From Paenibacillus sp. DMB5 (lineage in GTDB: Bacteria > Bacillota > Bacilli > Paenibacillales > Paenibacillaceae): 64,000 nucleotides of DNA. This document shows, piece after piece, positions 24,476 to 34,385 of this stretch. The stretch is taken from positions 248,001-312,000 of the forward strand of contig NZ_LRAC01000120.1 of assembly GCF_001517085.1 (NCBI RefSeq), written 5' to 3'. Under the pieces are notes generated by a model that saw only the letters and a list, made by a program, of their open reading frames with translations, was not told where the DNA came from and did not search any database. How positions within the stretch are numbered: position 1 is the first letter of the stretch; each line of letters starts with the position of its first letter. Made by a program: the position numbers and the translations under genes.

Positions 24476-27158
24476 GAACATTCACCTCCTCTGCCTGCAG
24501 GGTAAAGCTGAAAACAGCCCCTTGCGGAATATTGTCCCTAACCTCAATTGTCCCTCCGTGGGCATGCACGATGGATTTGCATAAAGATAACCCGAGACCC
24601 AAGCCACGGCGTCCGTCACCGCGCAGATTATCAGCTGTATAGAACATATCGAACAGCTTAGTCTTGGCCTCCTCCGGTATGCCGGGGCCGTCGTCGGATA
24701 CAGTGACCCGTACCAAATCCCGCTCCCGCTTCGCAGCTACTGTAATGGTGGAACCGGCTTGGGTATACTTGATCGCATTGTCCACCAGGTTGATCAGCAC
24801 CTGCATAATCAGCCGGGAATCCATCCGGGCCATCAGAAGCTCCTCCTCAAGAATCGTCCGGATATTATGCTCTGCGCTGCTGCGGTTTACATGGAGCAGG
24901 GCTTCAGCAATGACCTCCTCCAGCAGCTCGGCCTGAAAATACAAATTCAGGCTGCCGTTATCGATCCTAGTAATGGACAGCAGATTCTCTACCAGATTGA
25001 TCAGCCACATCGAATCATCGTAGATATCGGTGTAGAGCCCGATCTTCTGAGCTTCACTGAGGACACCCGGGTTCGCCAGCAGGATACCGGCATTTCCGGA
25101 GATGCTGGTGAGCGGTGTCCGCAGATCATGAGAGATGCCGCGAAGCAGATTCGCGCGCAGCTGCTCCTGCCTGATCTGGATTGAAATTTCCTTCTGCCTG
25201 CTGCTGAGCAGCTCCTTCTCCAGTGCAAGGGCACATTCGCCGAGCATGGCTATCATCAGGCTTTTCTCGAAGATGCCGAGCGGCTCTTCCCGGTCCATTA
25301 CGATGCCGGCGACCGCGAACACCGTATCGCCTGCACGAACTGCGTGGTACAGGCAGCTGGCTGCAGAGAAGGTATCCGTAGTGGCTCCGGCCCGCTTGTT
25401 ATTTTTGTACACCCAGTCGGCGACAGCCCATTCGTTCACTCCGGTATATTCTGATGCAGCGACAGCGGCTTCAGGCTTGGAGTAGATCAGCGGATCTTCA
25501 AGCCCCTCCGGACCGGCCGGATAAAAAATCACAGTCCGGTCTACCAGCTTGACCATATGGACAGCTGTATCCTTGATAATAGCCTCCACCCCTTCCGCCT
25601 GCTGCAATTTGCGGCTGGTTTCCAGCAGAACTTCTGTACGGTAGGCCTTTTGCGCAGACTGGCGGGCCTGCTCTTTAATCCTCATCGTAAGTGTACTGCT
25701 GATGAATGAAGCTATCAACATAACCAGAAACGTCACCGGATAACCCGTGTCCGCTGTAATCAGCGAGTAGTACGGCTCTGTGAACAGATAATTAAAGACG
25801 AGTACGCTTAGGATGGAATTCGCCGCGCTGTACAGCCTCCCGCTTGTAACTATGGCATTCAGCAGAACGCCCAGAATATATACGGTGATAATATTCGCTT
25901 CACGAAAACCGAGATGTTGGAACCAGAGCCCGATCAGCGTACAACCTGCCAAAATGATAAGTGATTTCAAGGCATCTGCCGTTGAGAAGCCCTTGGGCTT
26001 CAAATAAGAAGGAAACCTGTTATACCGTGCCGGCTGGGTATCCGGAATAATATGAACATCAATATTCGGGGCCAGCTCTGTCAGTTTATCCACGATATTG
26101 GTTTTGGCTATCCATCTTTTTTTGCCGCTTCGCGGACGGCCAATGACGATCTTGGTTACCCGGCTGGAGACGGCATATTCGGCAATCTGTCCCGGTATAT
26201 CGTCGCCGTAGACTGTCGCCGGCTGGGCACCCAGCTGTTCGGCCAGCCGCAGATTTTCCCGGAGCTCAGCCTTGCTCTTGTGAGTCAGCTCTTTGCTTCT
26301 AGGCGTTTCCACGTATAATGCTGTAAAAGCCCCCCGGAACGCCTCGGCCATTCTTGCGGCTGTACGGATCACTTTTTTGCTGGAGGCAGCAGAGGAGATA
26401 CAGACTAAAATATGGTCTTCCGTATGATAGGCCTCCTCAGCAGCCCTGTCACCGGATCGCCGGATAGTCCGCCCCAGCTGATCCGCGGTATAACGCAGGG
26501 CGATTTCCCGCAGGGCAATCAGCCTGCTTTTGACAAACATCTGTGAAAGGCTTTCATGCTGCTCCTGCCCGTCTGTGACAAGCTTCCCCTTGTTCAGACG
26601 GTCCAACAGATCATCCGGCGGAATATCAACCAGTTCAATCTGGTCGGCCCCCTCAAATACACTGTCGGGAATCCGCTCCTGCACAGTCAGGCCGGTGATG
26701 GCTGCGACAATGTCATGCAGACTTTCAAGGTGCTGTACATTTACTGTTGTATATACATTGATTCCTGCACGCAGCAGCTCCTCAATATCCTGATACCGTT
26801 TCTTGTGCCGGCAGCCATTACCATTATGGTGGGCCAGCTCATCCACCAGAATCAGGTCAGGCCGCCTGTTCAGGGCTTTATCCAGATCAAATTCCCGGGA
26901 GGGAAACGCAAGCCTCGGCAGCAGCTCCAGTCCCTCCAACAGCGCATCCGTCTCAGGACGCTCGTGCGTTTCAATGTAACCCGCAACTACGTCCTTCCCG
27001 TCTCTTTGCTCATCATGCGCTGCATTCAGCATGGCGCATGTCTTGCCGACCCCTTCCGCGTATCCAAAAAAGATTTTCAGCGTGCCGCGTTTTTTCCGCT
27101 GAGAGCTGTCTAAACCCTGCTCTTGGATTGGAACAGCGCTGTTCCGGTGATGTGCCAT
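24468..27158 (-). CDS. kdpD: Kdp sensor histidine kinase KdpD
   Basis: Full-length 896-residue KdpD. The N-terminal sensor domain has P-loop GYAEGVGKT (a variant of GAAPGVGKT) and LILVDELAHHNG. A USP-like domain carries KIVIGRPRSGKKRW; its counterpart binds c-di-AMP in Staphylococcus. Four clustered transmembrane segments lie at about 395-500. A GAF-like region, then HisKA with GISHDLRTPLTSI (His677), then HATPase with NLVDNAIKYT and GLGLGLSLCKSI follow. The ATG follows AAAGGGAATC. The gene for a complete sensor sits upstream of, and apart from, the two truncated KdpD modules at the operon end. Confidence 0.96.
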   Translation of the reverse strand: MAHHRNSAVPIQEQGLDSSQRKKRGTLKIFFGYAEGVGKTCAMLNAAHDEQRDGKDVVAGYIETHERPETDALLEGLELLPRLAFPSREFDLDKALNRRPDLILVDELAHHNGNGCRHKKRYQDIEELLRAGINVYTTVNVQHLESLHDIVAAITGLTVQERIPDSVFEGADQIELVDIPPDDLLDRLNKGKLVTDGQEQHESLSQMFVKSRLIALREIALRYTADQLGRTIRRSGDRAAEEAYHTEDHILVCISSAASSKKVIRTAARMAEAFRGAFTALYVETPRSKELTHKSKAELRENLRLAEQLGAQPATVYGDDIPGQIAEYAVSSRVTKIVIGRPRSGKKRWIAKTNIVDKLTELAPNIDVHIIPDTQPARYNRFPSYLKPKGFSTADALKSLIILAGCTLIGLWFQHLGFREANIITVYILGVLLNAIVTSGRLYSAANSILSVLVFNYLFTEPYYSLITADTGYPVTFLVMLIASFISSTLTMRIKEQARQSAQKAYRTEVLLETSRKLQQAEGVEAIIKDTAVHMVKLVDRTVIFYPAGPEGLEDPLIYSKPEAAVAASEYTGVNEWAVADWVYKNNKRAGATTDTFSAASCLYHAVRAGDTVFAVAGIVMDREEPLGIFEKSLMIAMLGECALALEKELLSSRQKEISIQIRQEQLRANLLRGISHDLRTPLTSISGNAGILLANPGVLSEAQKIGLYTDIYDDSMWLINLVENLLSITRIDNGSLNLYFQAELLEEVIAEALLHVNRSSAEHNIRTILEEELLMARMDSRLIMQVLINLVDNAIKYTQAGSTITVAAKRERDLVRVTVSDDGPGIPEEAKTKLFDMFYTADNLRGDGRRGLGLGLSLCKSIVHAHGGTIEVRDNIPQGAVFSFTLQAEEVNVHE

Positions 27159-27194
27159 ATCGATTCCCTTTCCGGCATGTAGTTGCTGTTAGCT

Positions 27195-27273
27195 AGTATA
27201 GCATGTGCAAAATCAGCATAGTATTACAACTTCGGCCCCTGCATTAAGATTGCATTAAGATTGCATTAAGATT
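27195..27273 (-). promoter_or_regulatory. kdpDE promoter with three 11-bp-phased direct repeats
   Basis: ATTAAG occurs three times at exactly 11-bp spacing (27243, 27254, 27265); on the transcribed strand this is CTTAATGCAAT repeated. Downstream a weak -35 (TACTAT) and a good -10 (TATACT, 27195-27200) are 17 bases apart. An activator array just upstream of a weak -35 is the classical layout of an OmpR-family activated promoter, so KdpE autoactivation is likely. Confidence 0.65.
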
Positions 27274-27290
27274 GGGGCCATACACAAAAA

Positions 27291-27335
27291 AAGGATACCT
27301 CCTGCCGGCCTTTAATCGGCCCAGGGGTACCCCTT
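27291..27335 (-). terminator. Terminator after the transducer gene
   Basis: An imperfect long hairpin (AAGGATACCTCCTG..GGCC with GGCC..CAGGGGTACCCCTT) is followed on the minus strand by TTTTTTTGTG, between the transducer stop and the kdpDE promoter. Confidence 0.7.
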
Positions 27336-27347
27336 AATCTTATTCTT

Positions 27348-28169
27348 TTATTGAATAATAGAGGAAATAAATCGGGTCATTTCACCGCTGGTTTCGTTCA
27401 ATCTTTCAATGACATCGCTAAACTGCGTGACGAGCTCAGCCTGCGCAGCGGAGGAAGCAGCGATAGCTTCAATCTCCTGCTCCATGTGACGGATCGAGCG
27501 CTGCACCAGGGCCAGTGAATCCTCAATCGTTTTGGTCGCTTCTCTGGTGTTGACGGACAGCTTGCGCACTTCGGTAGCCACTACGCCAAAGCCTGCTCCC
27601 TGCTCGCCGACCCGGGCGGCTTCAATGGCCGCATTCAATCCCAGCAGATTGGTCTGCTCGGAGATTTCCCGGATGAAGCCGGCGACCTTGTTCACCTGCT
27701 TCGATTCCTCTACGGTCTGCCGTGAATTATCCAGAATCTGCGCCGTTGTTGCCGACAGCTCCTCAGACTGGGCTGCCACATTCTGGACCATGTCGACCAG
27801 CTGGCCGCTGATTCTGTTAATGCTCTCTGTCAGCTGCTCCATCTTATCTTCATTTTCCAGTGTGTACGCAATCGCAAATGCGCCGATAATCTCGCCTTCC
27901 GGTCCATACACCGGTATAGCCGAGGAGATGACTGTCGCTCCGTAAAGCTCGGCGGGCAGGCGGTTCGTTGTGGCACGTCCGGCAAGCGCGTTGCCGAGTG
28001 ACGGGTCATCCGGCGGAACGGGACTTCCTTTGGTCAGGCCGAAATCCAGTGCCTTGCTTGGTGCGTAGTAATGAAAAATCTCTCTGTCTGTAACGCCAAT
28101 CATAATATCCTGTGCATGAATCTGTTTGAACAGTGGTGCTGCCAATACTAATGCGGTAAGGTTATCCAT
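27348..28169 (-). CDS. Soluble methyl-accepting-chemotaxis-type signal transducer
   Basis: A 273-residue cytoplasmic transducer with no membrane segment. Residues ~1-110 look like a compact PAS/cache-like sensor ([41 protein letters not shown]). The rest is an MCP signalling helix pair with the hairpin tip region [31 protein letters not shown]. It lacks the long methylation helices of full MCPs. It starts at 28169 after AGGAGAG. Stands alone; likely signals to CheA or a related partner elsewhere. Stimulus unknown. Confidence 0.85.
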   Translation of the reverse strand: MDNLTALVLAAPLFKQIHAQDIMIGVTDREIFHYYAPSKALDFGLTKGSPVPPDDPSLGNALAGRATTNRLPAELYGATVISSAIPVYGPEGEIIGAFAIAYTLENEDKMEQLTESINRISGQLVDMVQNVAAQSEELSATTAQILDNSRQTVEESKQVNKVAGFIREISEQTNLLGLNAAIEAARVGEQGAGFGVVATEVRKLSVNTREATKTIEDSLALVQRSIRHMEQEIEAIAASSAAQAELVTQFSDVIERLNETSGEMTRFISSIIQ

Positions 28170-28269
28170 GGCTCTCTCCTAATTGTGTATGATCTGTGTC
28201 TATCTATGTATCGTCACTTTCGCCGGGATTCATAAATAGATTTGATCAGGAAATCACCAACAACCGCAA

Positions 28270-29469
28270 TCAGGCTGCCGCAGCCTGGGCTTTACGGGAT
28301 ACAGATTTCTGCTTTAGCCGGTAGCTGATTGCTGTAACTGCGAATGCAGCCACCGCTATACCTGCTGCAGTCCAGGACAAAGCGCCCAGTCCGCCCGTTC
28401 CCACAACCAGGCCGCCAAGAGCTGATCCGCCGGCGATACCGGTATTGGCAGCGACCGGATTCAGTGAAGCGGCGAAATCCCTGGAGCCCGGCGAATGCTC
28501 AACCGCCAATTCGATCAGATACAGCTGGGCTGTTACGTTCAGAATATTGGATACACATGCACTTAAAATCAGGAAGATAAGTCCCATAACCGGGACAGGC
28601 GCCGCGAAGAAAAAGAGCACATAGATTGCTGCCTGGACCAGAAATACCACTCTTAGTCTGCCCAGCGCATTGCCTGAAGCGACAATCCCGCCCAGCCAGG
28701 TGCTGAAAATGGTGGCCAGGCCATAGGCGAGCAGTACCCAGCTTACCGAAGCGGCAGGGATATTCATTACCTGATCCATTAGCGGTCTAATATAAGTGTA
28801 GATGCTGAATACAGCCCCCGTCCCGGATACCGGTATAAGAAAAGCCAATATTATGCGCCGGTTAGCGAGCAGGCTGAGCTGGTCCTTGAGTGAAGCCTTG
28901 GTGTTAGTCAGATTAGAGGGAATAACAATCAGGTTAAGCACAAAGGCTGCGGCTCCCATCACAGCTGTCAGGACAAAGGCTGCCTGCCACTCGAAATGCT
29001 GACCTACAAAAGTGCCGATCGGTACGCCCAGGACATTCGCGATACCAAACCCGCCCAGAATGTAAGAGACAGATTTCCCCTGCCTGGCAGGAGTAACAAC
29101 CTCACTGACCGCTGAGAGCGACAGCGAAATAGCCAGCCCGCACAAGACTGCTGTGACAATCCTCGTAAATAACATCAATCCGTATGTGCCTGACACGGCA
29201 CTGAACAGGTTAAACACCACAATCAGGGCAATTGTACCCAGAATCGTCTGCTTTTTGGGCAGCCTGCTGACCAGTGTCATGAGTACCGGTGTCCCAAGCG
29301 CATAAGCTATCGCAAAACCGGAGACAAGACTGCCCGCAGCTGCAAGCGTAATCTGCAGGGAAGCAGTGATTTCCGACAGCAGTCCGACAATAATATACTC
29401 CGTTGTTCCCAGCAGAAAGGCCATAAAGGTAAAAGAAAATACCAGGCCGCGTTCATTTACTTTTTTCAT
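28270..29469 (-). CDS. MFS drug/sugar efflux-type transporter
   Basis: 12-helix major facilitator of the AraJ/YdhP-like DHA1 group. LLGTTEYIIVGLLSEIT at helix 1 is characteristic, and GYILGG-like SVSYILGGFGIANVLGVPIG corresponds to motif C in helix 5. The start at 29469 follows GGGGGGAAC; an upstream in-frame ATG at 29514 has no ribosome site. About 399 residues. Divergent from the AraC regulator gene, which may control it. Substrate unknown. Confidence 0.87.
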   Translation of the reverse strand: MKKVNERGLVFSFTFMAFLLGTTEYIIVGLLSEITASLQITLAAAGSLVSGFAIAYALGTPVLMTLVSRLPKKQTILGTIALIVVFNLFSAVSGTYGLMLFTRIVTAVLCGLAISLSLSAVSEVVTPARQGKSVSYILGGFGIANVLGVPIGTFVGQHFEWQAAFVLTAVMGAAAFVLNLIVIPSNLTNTKASLKDQLSLLANRRIILAFLIPVSGTGAVFSIYTYIRPLMDQVMNIPAASVSWVLLAYGLATIFSTWLGGIVASGNALGRLRVVFLVQAAIYVLFFFAAPVPVMGLIFLILSACVSNILNVTAQLYLIELAVEHSPGSRDFAASLNPVAANTGIAGGSALGGLVVGTGGLGALSWTAAGIAVAAFAVTAISYRLKQKSVSRKAQAAAA

Positions 29470-29767
29470 AGTTCCCCCCGGCTTCTGTTCAGATCCAAAC
29501 CATCCAATCCTCACACAAAAATGTTATATATATTGCTGGGCGCTTTCAAACCAGGCTCGGTCTCATTTGGTTCCGCTTTCAGCGGCTACGAAGATTACCC
29601 GAACCAGATGCCTGCACATCGTCACATTCATTCACTTGAGCTCTGACCTTCTACTGAGCTTCATTGTACAAATGAACCGGAAATGGAACAATAAAGGTTA
29701 TTGTTGTTTTTCTCAAAAAGATGATATATCTTGTCATTAGAATAAATGAACGAAAGCAGGATAAGGA

Positions 29768-30625
29768 ATGGATGATAACGCTGGTTTGCTGATGGACATG
29801 AACAACGGGGCATTTAACGGTGAATTGATTTATGCCGGCAAAATGAGTGCCAGCCCGGAATGGAAGTTTGCGCTTCACAAGCATGAGGATTTGCATGAGG
29901 TCATTTATATCGAGGACGGAGCGGGCTCCTATGTTATTGACGGTAAAGCCTATACGGCCAAAAAAGGCGATGTGCTTGTCTATAACCGGGGTACGCTGCA
30001 TCAGGAACAGTCTGACCCGGATCAGCCGCTTTCTACCTGCTATTTTAATTTCCGTTTTCTTCCACCTGTTGATAAGCAGCGCGATTGGGTGGTTCCTCCC
30101 GGATGGGAGCCGGTTATCCGTTCCAGCCATTACACAGGTGAACTGGCCATGCTGATTCAAGCCCTGGTCAATGAATTTTCACAGCGGGGCAGAGGCTATG
30201 AACGGATCTCACAGCATTTGCTGGAAGCGATTCTGCTGCTGATTGAACGGATGATTCTTTTGCAGAACAGGACTTCCAAGGAAGAAAAAGCTTCGCTCGC
30301 CAATCAGATCAAAGCTTATCTGGATACGAATTACCGGCGTAAGCTGACCCTTGCCGATCTGGCACAGCTTTTTCACATTGACTCCTATTACCTTGTTCAT
30401 ATGTACAAAAATAATTTCGGCATTTCACCGATCAACTATTTAATCCAGCGCCGGATGGGTGAAGCCATGCGCCTGATGGCCATCACGGACAAAAAGATCT
30501 GGGAAATCGCCAAAATGGTCGGATACGACAACGCCAACTATTTCTCCATCCTGTTCACCAGGGTTATCGGCATCTCGCCCCGTAAGTTCCGTGAAGGCAA
30601 TCAGCGTGATTTTCATAAGGATTGA
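29768..30625 (+). CDS. AraC-family transcriptional regulator with cupin domain
   Basis: 285 residues. An N-terminal cupin-like sensing domain (HKHEDLHEVIYIEDGAGSYV; AKKGDVLVYNRGTLHQE) is followed by two C-terminal helix-turn-helix motifs (LADLAQLFHIDSYYLVHMYK; IWEIAKMVGYDNANYFSILF, then ISPRKFRE). Probably binds a sugar-like or small ligand and regulates a neighbouring transport gene; the divergent MFS gene 298 bases away is the obvious candidate. The ATG follows an AGGATAAGGA stretch. Confidence 0.88.
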   Translation: MDDNAGLLMDMNNGAFNGELIYAGKMSASPEWKFALHKHEDLHEVIYIEDGAGSYVIDGKAYTAKKGDVLVYNRGTLHQEQSDPDQPLSTCYFNFRFLPPVDKQRDWVVPPGWEPVIRSSHYTGELAMLIQALVNEFSQRGRGYERISQHLLEAILLLIERMILLQNRTSKEEKASLANQIKAYLDTNYRRKLTLADLAQLFHIDSYYLVHMYKNNFGISPINYLIQRRMGEAMRLMAITDKKIWEIAKMVGYDNANYFSILFTRVIGISPRKFREGNQRDFHKD

Positions 30626-30799
30626 CTTGCCGTAACTTTTGTCAAGAACTTTTTGTTTAAAATTTTGTCATCATTTCTTCATAAAAGCCTGTAAAGCCTT
30701 GCGAATACTGGCAAAACACATTTGCTGGTAAATGGTGTTACTTTTATATGTGTTAGAGTGGGTTCAGAAGCTTACCAGACAACAACTAGGAGGTAACTT

Positions 30800-31555
30800 A
30801 TGAATACAGCTAACCGTACAAAACGTTTCCGCAGCATGGTCATTGGTGTAAGTCTGGGTACTGCCCTGCTTGCTGCCGGAACAGGCTTCATTGATACCAA
30901 TAATAAGGCTTATGCCGCAACCGCTGACAGCACTGTAAGTGCAACTGCAGATTCCAGTCTTGCCGACAAGATCATTGCTACCGGCATGAAATATAAAGGC
31001 GTCCGTTATGAGTACGGGGCTGAGGCCGGGGATACGAGCAGCTTTGACTGTTCCTCTTTCACCCAGTACATCTTTGGCCAGCATGATATTACCCTCTCAC
31101 GCTCCTCCAAACAACAATCGACAGACGGAACTTATATTGCAAGAGATCAGCTGCAGCCGGGCGACTTGGTGTTCTTCTATTCCCCCATTCACCATGTCGC
31201 AGTCTATATCGGTGACGGTAAAATTCTGCACACCTACGGTGAAGGCGGAGTAACGGTTACTGATCTGGACAGCGGCTGGTGGGATGAGCATTACACATCT
31301 GCCCGCCGTGTGCTGCCTGCTAACGGACAAGAGTCCGGATCAGCAGGAACCGGATCAGCAGCAGATGATAATAGCGAGGCTGTCTCAGGTTCAGCAGACG
31401 ATGCAACAGACACGGCTAAACCGCAAACCGAAACAGAACCTTCCGGACAGACTTCATCAGATAAAACATCAGACACCACTCCTGCTTCTTCCGGTGGTTC
31501 TGCCCAGGAACAGCCAGTTGGCTTTGACTGGGGATGGTTCAGCAATTTCCGTTAA
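30800..31555 (+). CDS. Secreted NlpC/P60 cell wall hydrolase with low-complexity tail
   Basis: 251-residue secreted peptidoglycan endopeptidase. A signal peptide with a basic start and hydrophobic core ends near KAYAA (residue ~38). The NlpC/P60 domain (~50-175) has the nucleophile Cys in SFDCSSFTQYIFG, and His in SPIHHVAVYIGDG. LQPGDLVFFY is the family strand. Residues ~180-240 are Ser/Thr/Asp/Glu-rich and probably a flexible wall linker. GGAGGTAAC precedes the ATG. Followed by a terminator. Likely a gamma-D-glutamyl-meso-diaminopimelate peptidase. Confidence 0.92.
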   Translation: MNTANRTKRFRSMVIGVSLGTALLAAGTGFIDTNNKAYAATADSTVSATADSSLADKIIATGMKYKGVRYEYGAEAGDTSSFDCSSFTQYIFGQHDITLSRSSKQQSTDGTYIARDQLQPGDLVFFYSPIHHVAVYIGDGKILHTYGEGGVTVTDLDSGWWDEHYTSARRVLPANGQESGSAGTGSAADDNSEAVSGSADDATDTAKPQTETEPSGQTSSDKTSDTTPASSGGSAQEQPVGFDWGWFSNFR

Positions 31556-31585
31556 GCCTGCTGGCATGACTATATCGGTAATCTA

Positions 31586-31618
31586 AACAAACCGCTCTGC
31601 ATAAACAGGCGGTTTGTT
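31586..31618. terminator. Terminator between NlpC/P60 and the anti-sigma gene
   Basis: A 10-bp stem (AACAAACCGC/GCGGTTTGTT) with a 13-base loop, followed by ACTTTTCG on the plus strand. It lies between convergent genes and can serve both. Confidence 0.78.
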
Positions 31619-31646
31619 ACTTTTCGTCACTGTATCTCCGTTGCTT

Positions 31647-33098
31647 TTATTCAGGAATCAGATTCACCGACTGAGTATCCAGCATCGGATTCCAGTAGCG
31701 CTCTATCTCTACAGTCAGCGGCTGCAGATAATGGAAAGCCTGCAGTCCGAAGTTGTAATCGTACTCCTCATCAAATGTTTTGGCACCACGGGACAGTGAT
31801 TGTGTAAAGACCCCTTCTCCACCCAGCCTCGTATGCATTTTTCCGTCAGCGTCCGTATAATTTTCTGCCAGACGCATCATGAAGCTGTCTTGTGTCTCAA
31901 TGTCTTCCCGCTTATTCCGGAAAGTAATTACACCCGGTTTTGCTGATTCCCCCTGAGCTTTTATCGAAAAGCCGTCTGGTGCTTCAACAATCCGCCTTTT
32001 TTTCAGATCGACAACGATTTTCATCTGATTCTTATCAACCGCCGCAATCCCGAAGGTTTTCAGAGACAGGCTGTTCAGATCGAGATAATCTTTGCTTGTG
32101 TATACAAGCGTAAACTGGGACCGGTCCTTCCAGAGCTCTGAATTATCAGCTGTAATAACGGCCGGATAATAGGATTTTATAATCTTATCTCCGCTCTTGC
32201 CGATCAGCACAGGATTTATCAGTCCGTTGACCTGCTTGGTATTACGCTCATACGCTTCCACATCCACGTAAGTGCTGAGCGGAGTGAACAGTACCTGATT
32301 GACTTTAAGCTTTTGACCGGCTACCGTCAGATCCTGCTTGGCAGTCCAAAGCCGGTTGCGGGCCTTTAACATATCGGTATCCAGTTTAAACGATACATCC
32401 AGGCTAGTTCGGTATTTATTGCTGCTTGAGCTTAAGGCTTCATCCGAAGTCTGAGTCAGGACAACGTTATATTGTACGTCCTCCGGATAATCCATATTAG
32501 GTGACAGATTATTGGAGTATACAAAGTATAGGGTTTGTCCAGCTCTGATCTGGTTGTCAGTACCCAGCATTTCCAATGTAGCACCGATATCTGCCGCTTC
32601 AAACGTTCCGAACTCCAGCCCAAAATCAGCATGAATCACAGTCTGATCTGTGTTGTTTCGCACACTGTATACAATAAACACCTGCCGTCCGTCACTTACT
32701 GCGCTCTTGATTTCCACTTTAAACCCTGCTTTTTCCACCCCTTTATTTACTGGCCGGAGCAGATTCTGATCCAGTGCATTCAGCAGGGTCTTGTCTCTGA
32801 TCAGTGAAGCATCGAACTGGCCAGAAGCCGTCCCGGTGTTAGCCGGACTTGCATTCTGAACCGTGTATTCCACAGCTTTTTCAGGAGTATCTAAAAAAGT
32901 ATACAGCATCAGGACAGCAGCGGCAGCAGCTACTGTGACCTTCAGGCCTGACATCACCCGTTTTCTCAGGGACTGCTGTTTTCCTTTACGGATACCGGTC
33001 CGCATCGCCTGAACAATCCTCATCTCCGGCATGGCTTCCGTCTGTTGCTTCACTTCACCTGCATTTTGGTGCAGAAGTTGCTCTTCTATATCTTTCAT
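31647..33098 (-). CDS. DUF4179-containing anti-sigma factor
   Basis: 483-residue membrane protein with a short cytoplasmic N-terminus (~1-48), one transmembrane helix (VTVAAAAAVLMLYTFLDT) and a large extracytoplasmic DUF4179-type region (VEIKSAVSDGRQVFIVYSV is the family hallmark). It begins 17 bases after the sigma factor stop and is very probably its membrane anti-sigma. The signal sensed outside the cell is unknown. Confidence 0.83.
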   Translation of the reverse strand: MKDIEEQLLHQNAGEVKQQTEAMPEMRIVQAMRTGIRKGKQQSLRKRVMSGLKVTVAAAAAVLMLYTFLDTPEKAVEYTVQNASPANTGTASGQFDASLIRDKTLLNALDQNLLRPVNKGVEKAGFKVEIKSAVSDGRQVFIVYSVRNNTDQTVIHADFGLEFGTFEAADIGATLEMLGTDNQIRAGQTLYFVYSNNLSPNMDYPEDVQYNVVLTQTSDEALSSSSNKYRTSLDVSFKLDTDMLKARNRLWTAKQDLTVAGQKLKVNQVLFTPLSTYVDVEAYERNTKQVNGLINPVLIGKSGDKIIKSYYPAVITADNSELWKDRSQFTLVYTSKDYLDLNSLSLKTFGIAAVDKNQMKIVVDLKKRRIVEAPDGFSIKAQGESAKPGVITFRNKREDIETQDSFMMRLAENYTDADGKMHTRLGGEGVFTQSLSRGAKTFDEEYDYNFGLQAFHYLQPLTVEIERYWNPMLDTQSVNLIPE

Positions 33099-33115
33099 TG
33101 TGCGTTTCGCCTCCC

Positions 33116-33631
33116 TTATTTCTGCAGATATGAGCGCATTTGCTTCAGTCCGTCGCGGAGCCAGGTTTTTACTGTACCTTCCGGCTTTTTCAGCACCTCC
33201 GCGATTTGCGCCACTGTCATGTCCTGGTAATATTTCAGTACGATGGCATGCCGGTATTTCGGCTTCAGCCGGTGTATCGCACGCTCCAGATCAATACGCT
33301 CGTTGCTCTGCATCTCCTGCGCTGTTTCCTCCGCAGGCTTTTCAGCCGGAAAGACCCGTTTTTTGCGCCTGAGCTCGTCCATACAGCAATTGATGGTGAT
33401 CCTGATCAGCCATGGCGTGAAGGACTGCCCGTCTTTCAGCTTTTTACGCTTGATCCATGCCCGGCAGGACGCCTCCTGCACCACTTCCAGCGCATCCGCT
33501 TCATTCCGCATATAACTGTACGCAATAGCATACAATTTGCGGTGCTCGACATACAGCCGTTTAAAAAAAGCCTCTTCATCCAAAAGTGCAACATCCGCAG
33601 AACGGACCTCATTCATCGTGTGCTCCATCAT
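33116..33631 (-). CDS. ECF sigma-70 family RNA polymerase sigma factor
   Basis: 171 residues. Region 2 includes LYAIAYSYMRNEADALEVVQEASCRAW, and region 4 HRLKPKYRHAIVLKYYQDMTV then EVLKKPEGTVKTWLRDGLKQM. Resembles the SigV/SigX-type ECF factors of Bacillales. The twin ATG at 33631 follows GGGGGAGCG. Forms an operon with the DUF4179 anti-sigma factor. Its promoter set, and whether it autoregulates, could not be read here. Confidence 0.92.
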   Translation of the reverse strand: MMEHTMNEVRSADVALLDEEAFFKRLYVEHRKLYAIAYSYMRNEADALEVVQEASCRAWIKRKKLKDGQSFTPWLIRITINCCMDELRRKKRVFPAEKPAEETAQEMQSNERIDLERAIHRLKPKYRHAIVLKYYQDMTVAQIAEVLKKPEGTVKTWLRDGLKQMRSYLQK

Positions 33632-33823
33632 ATCCCGCTCCCCCTCTCTTTTGGGAATACAGCTTCTATATAGGGCCCCTATATTGTGTATCTATATGTA
33701 AGACGCCGTGTGCAGGCAAAACGATTGATTTCTGGTAACTTTTTCATGATATATATTTATGATAAGCTGACATTGACTGATTAAGCTATTCTAATTAGAG
33801 TTAAATTTTAGCAAATTGGAGGG

Positions 33824-34345
33824 ATGCGTACGAAAAAAATAGTGTGGAGCACCGCAATCGGATTGACTGCAGTGGTCATAACCAGTTGCTTGCTTATCCG
33901 GCCGCAGGTGCTGGCGCGGTCTACGGATCTTTCTGCGGAGTCGGTCGGAGGTGTGAAAATCGGAGGAAATATCGGCAGCAGCAGCTTCAAAAGCAGGTAT
34001 CAGGAGCCGCTGGACATGCAGGATAACACATTGTACGACTATTATGAATGGGGAAACGGATTACGGACGGCTTCCGTCAGCACAGGTCTAGAAAAGGGTA
34101 CCATTATGCGGCTAATCATCTCCGGCCCAGATAACACTCTTACTACAGCTAAAGGCATACATATTGGTGATTCCAAAGAAAAAGTGCTGGCTCTCTACGG
34201 GCATACATATTACAAATCCGGCGAGCAAGGGGCAGACATCATCGGCTACATCGACCGTAAGCAGAATCTGACGCTGGAATTCTGGTGCGTGAACAGCAGC
34301 GGCGAGGTGGCAGAGATCCGGCTGGATGATTCGGGGGTCAGGTGA
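33824..34345 (+). CDS. Small secreted or membrane-anchored protein of unknown function
   Basis: 173 residues with a signal-anchor (IVWSTAIGLTAVVITSCLLI) and a soluble exported domain containing repeated short strands (GVKIGGNIGSSSF; GIHIGDSKEKVLALYG; LTLEFWCVNSSGEVAEIRL). The GIHIGDSKEKVLALYG segment is typical of small lipoprotein-like BLIP/SmpA-fold proteins. The GGAGGG site lies only one base before the ATG, so initiation may be poor or the true start may differ. Divergent from the sigma operon; no function assigned. Confidence 0.7.
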   Translation: MRTKKIVWSTAIGLTAVVITSCLLIRPQVLARSTDLSAESVGGVKIGGNIGSSSFKSRYQEPLDMQDNTLYDYYEWGNGLRTASVSTGLEKGTIMRLIISGPDNTLTTAKGIHIGDSKEKVLALYGHTYYKSGEQGADIIGYIDRKQNLTLEFWCVNSSGEVAEIRLDDSGVR

Positions 34346-34385
34346 CTTTACCGGCTGAACCATGATAGGCCTGCGCAAAAATAGC

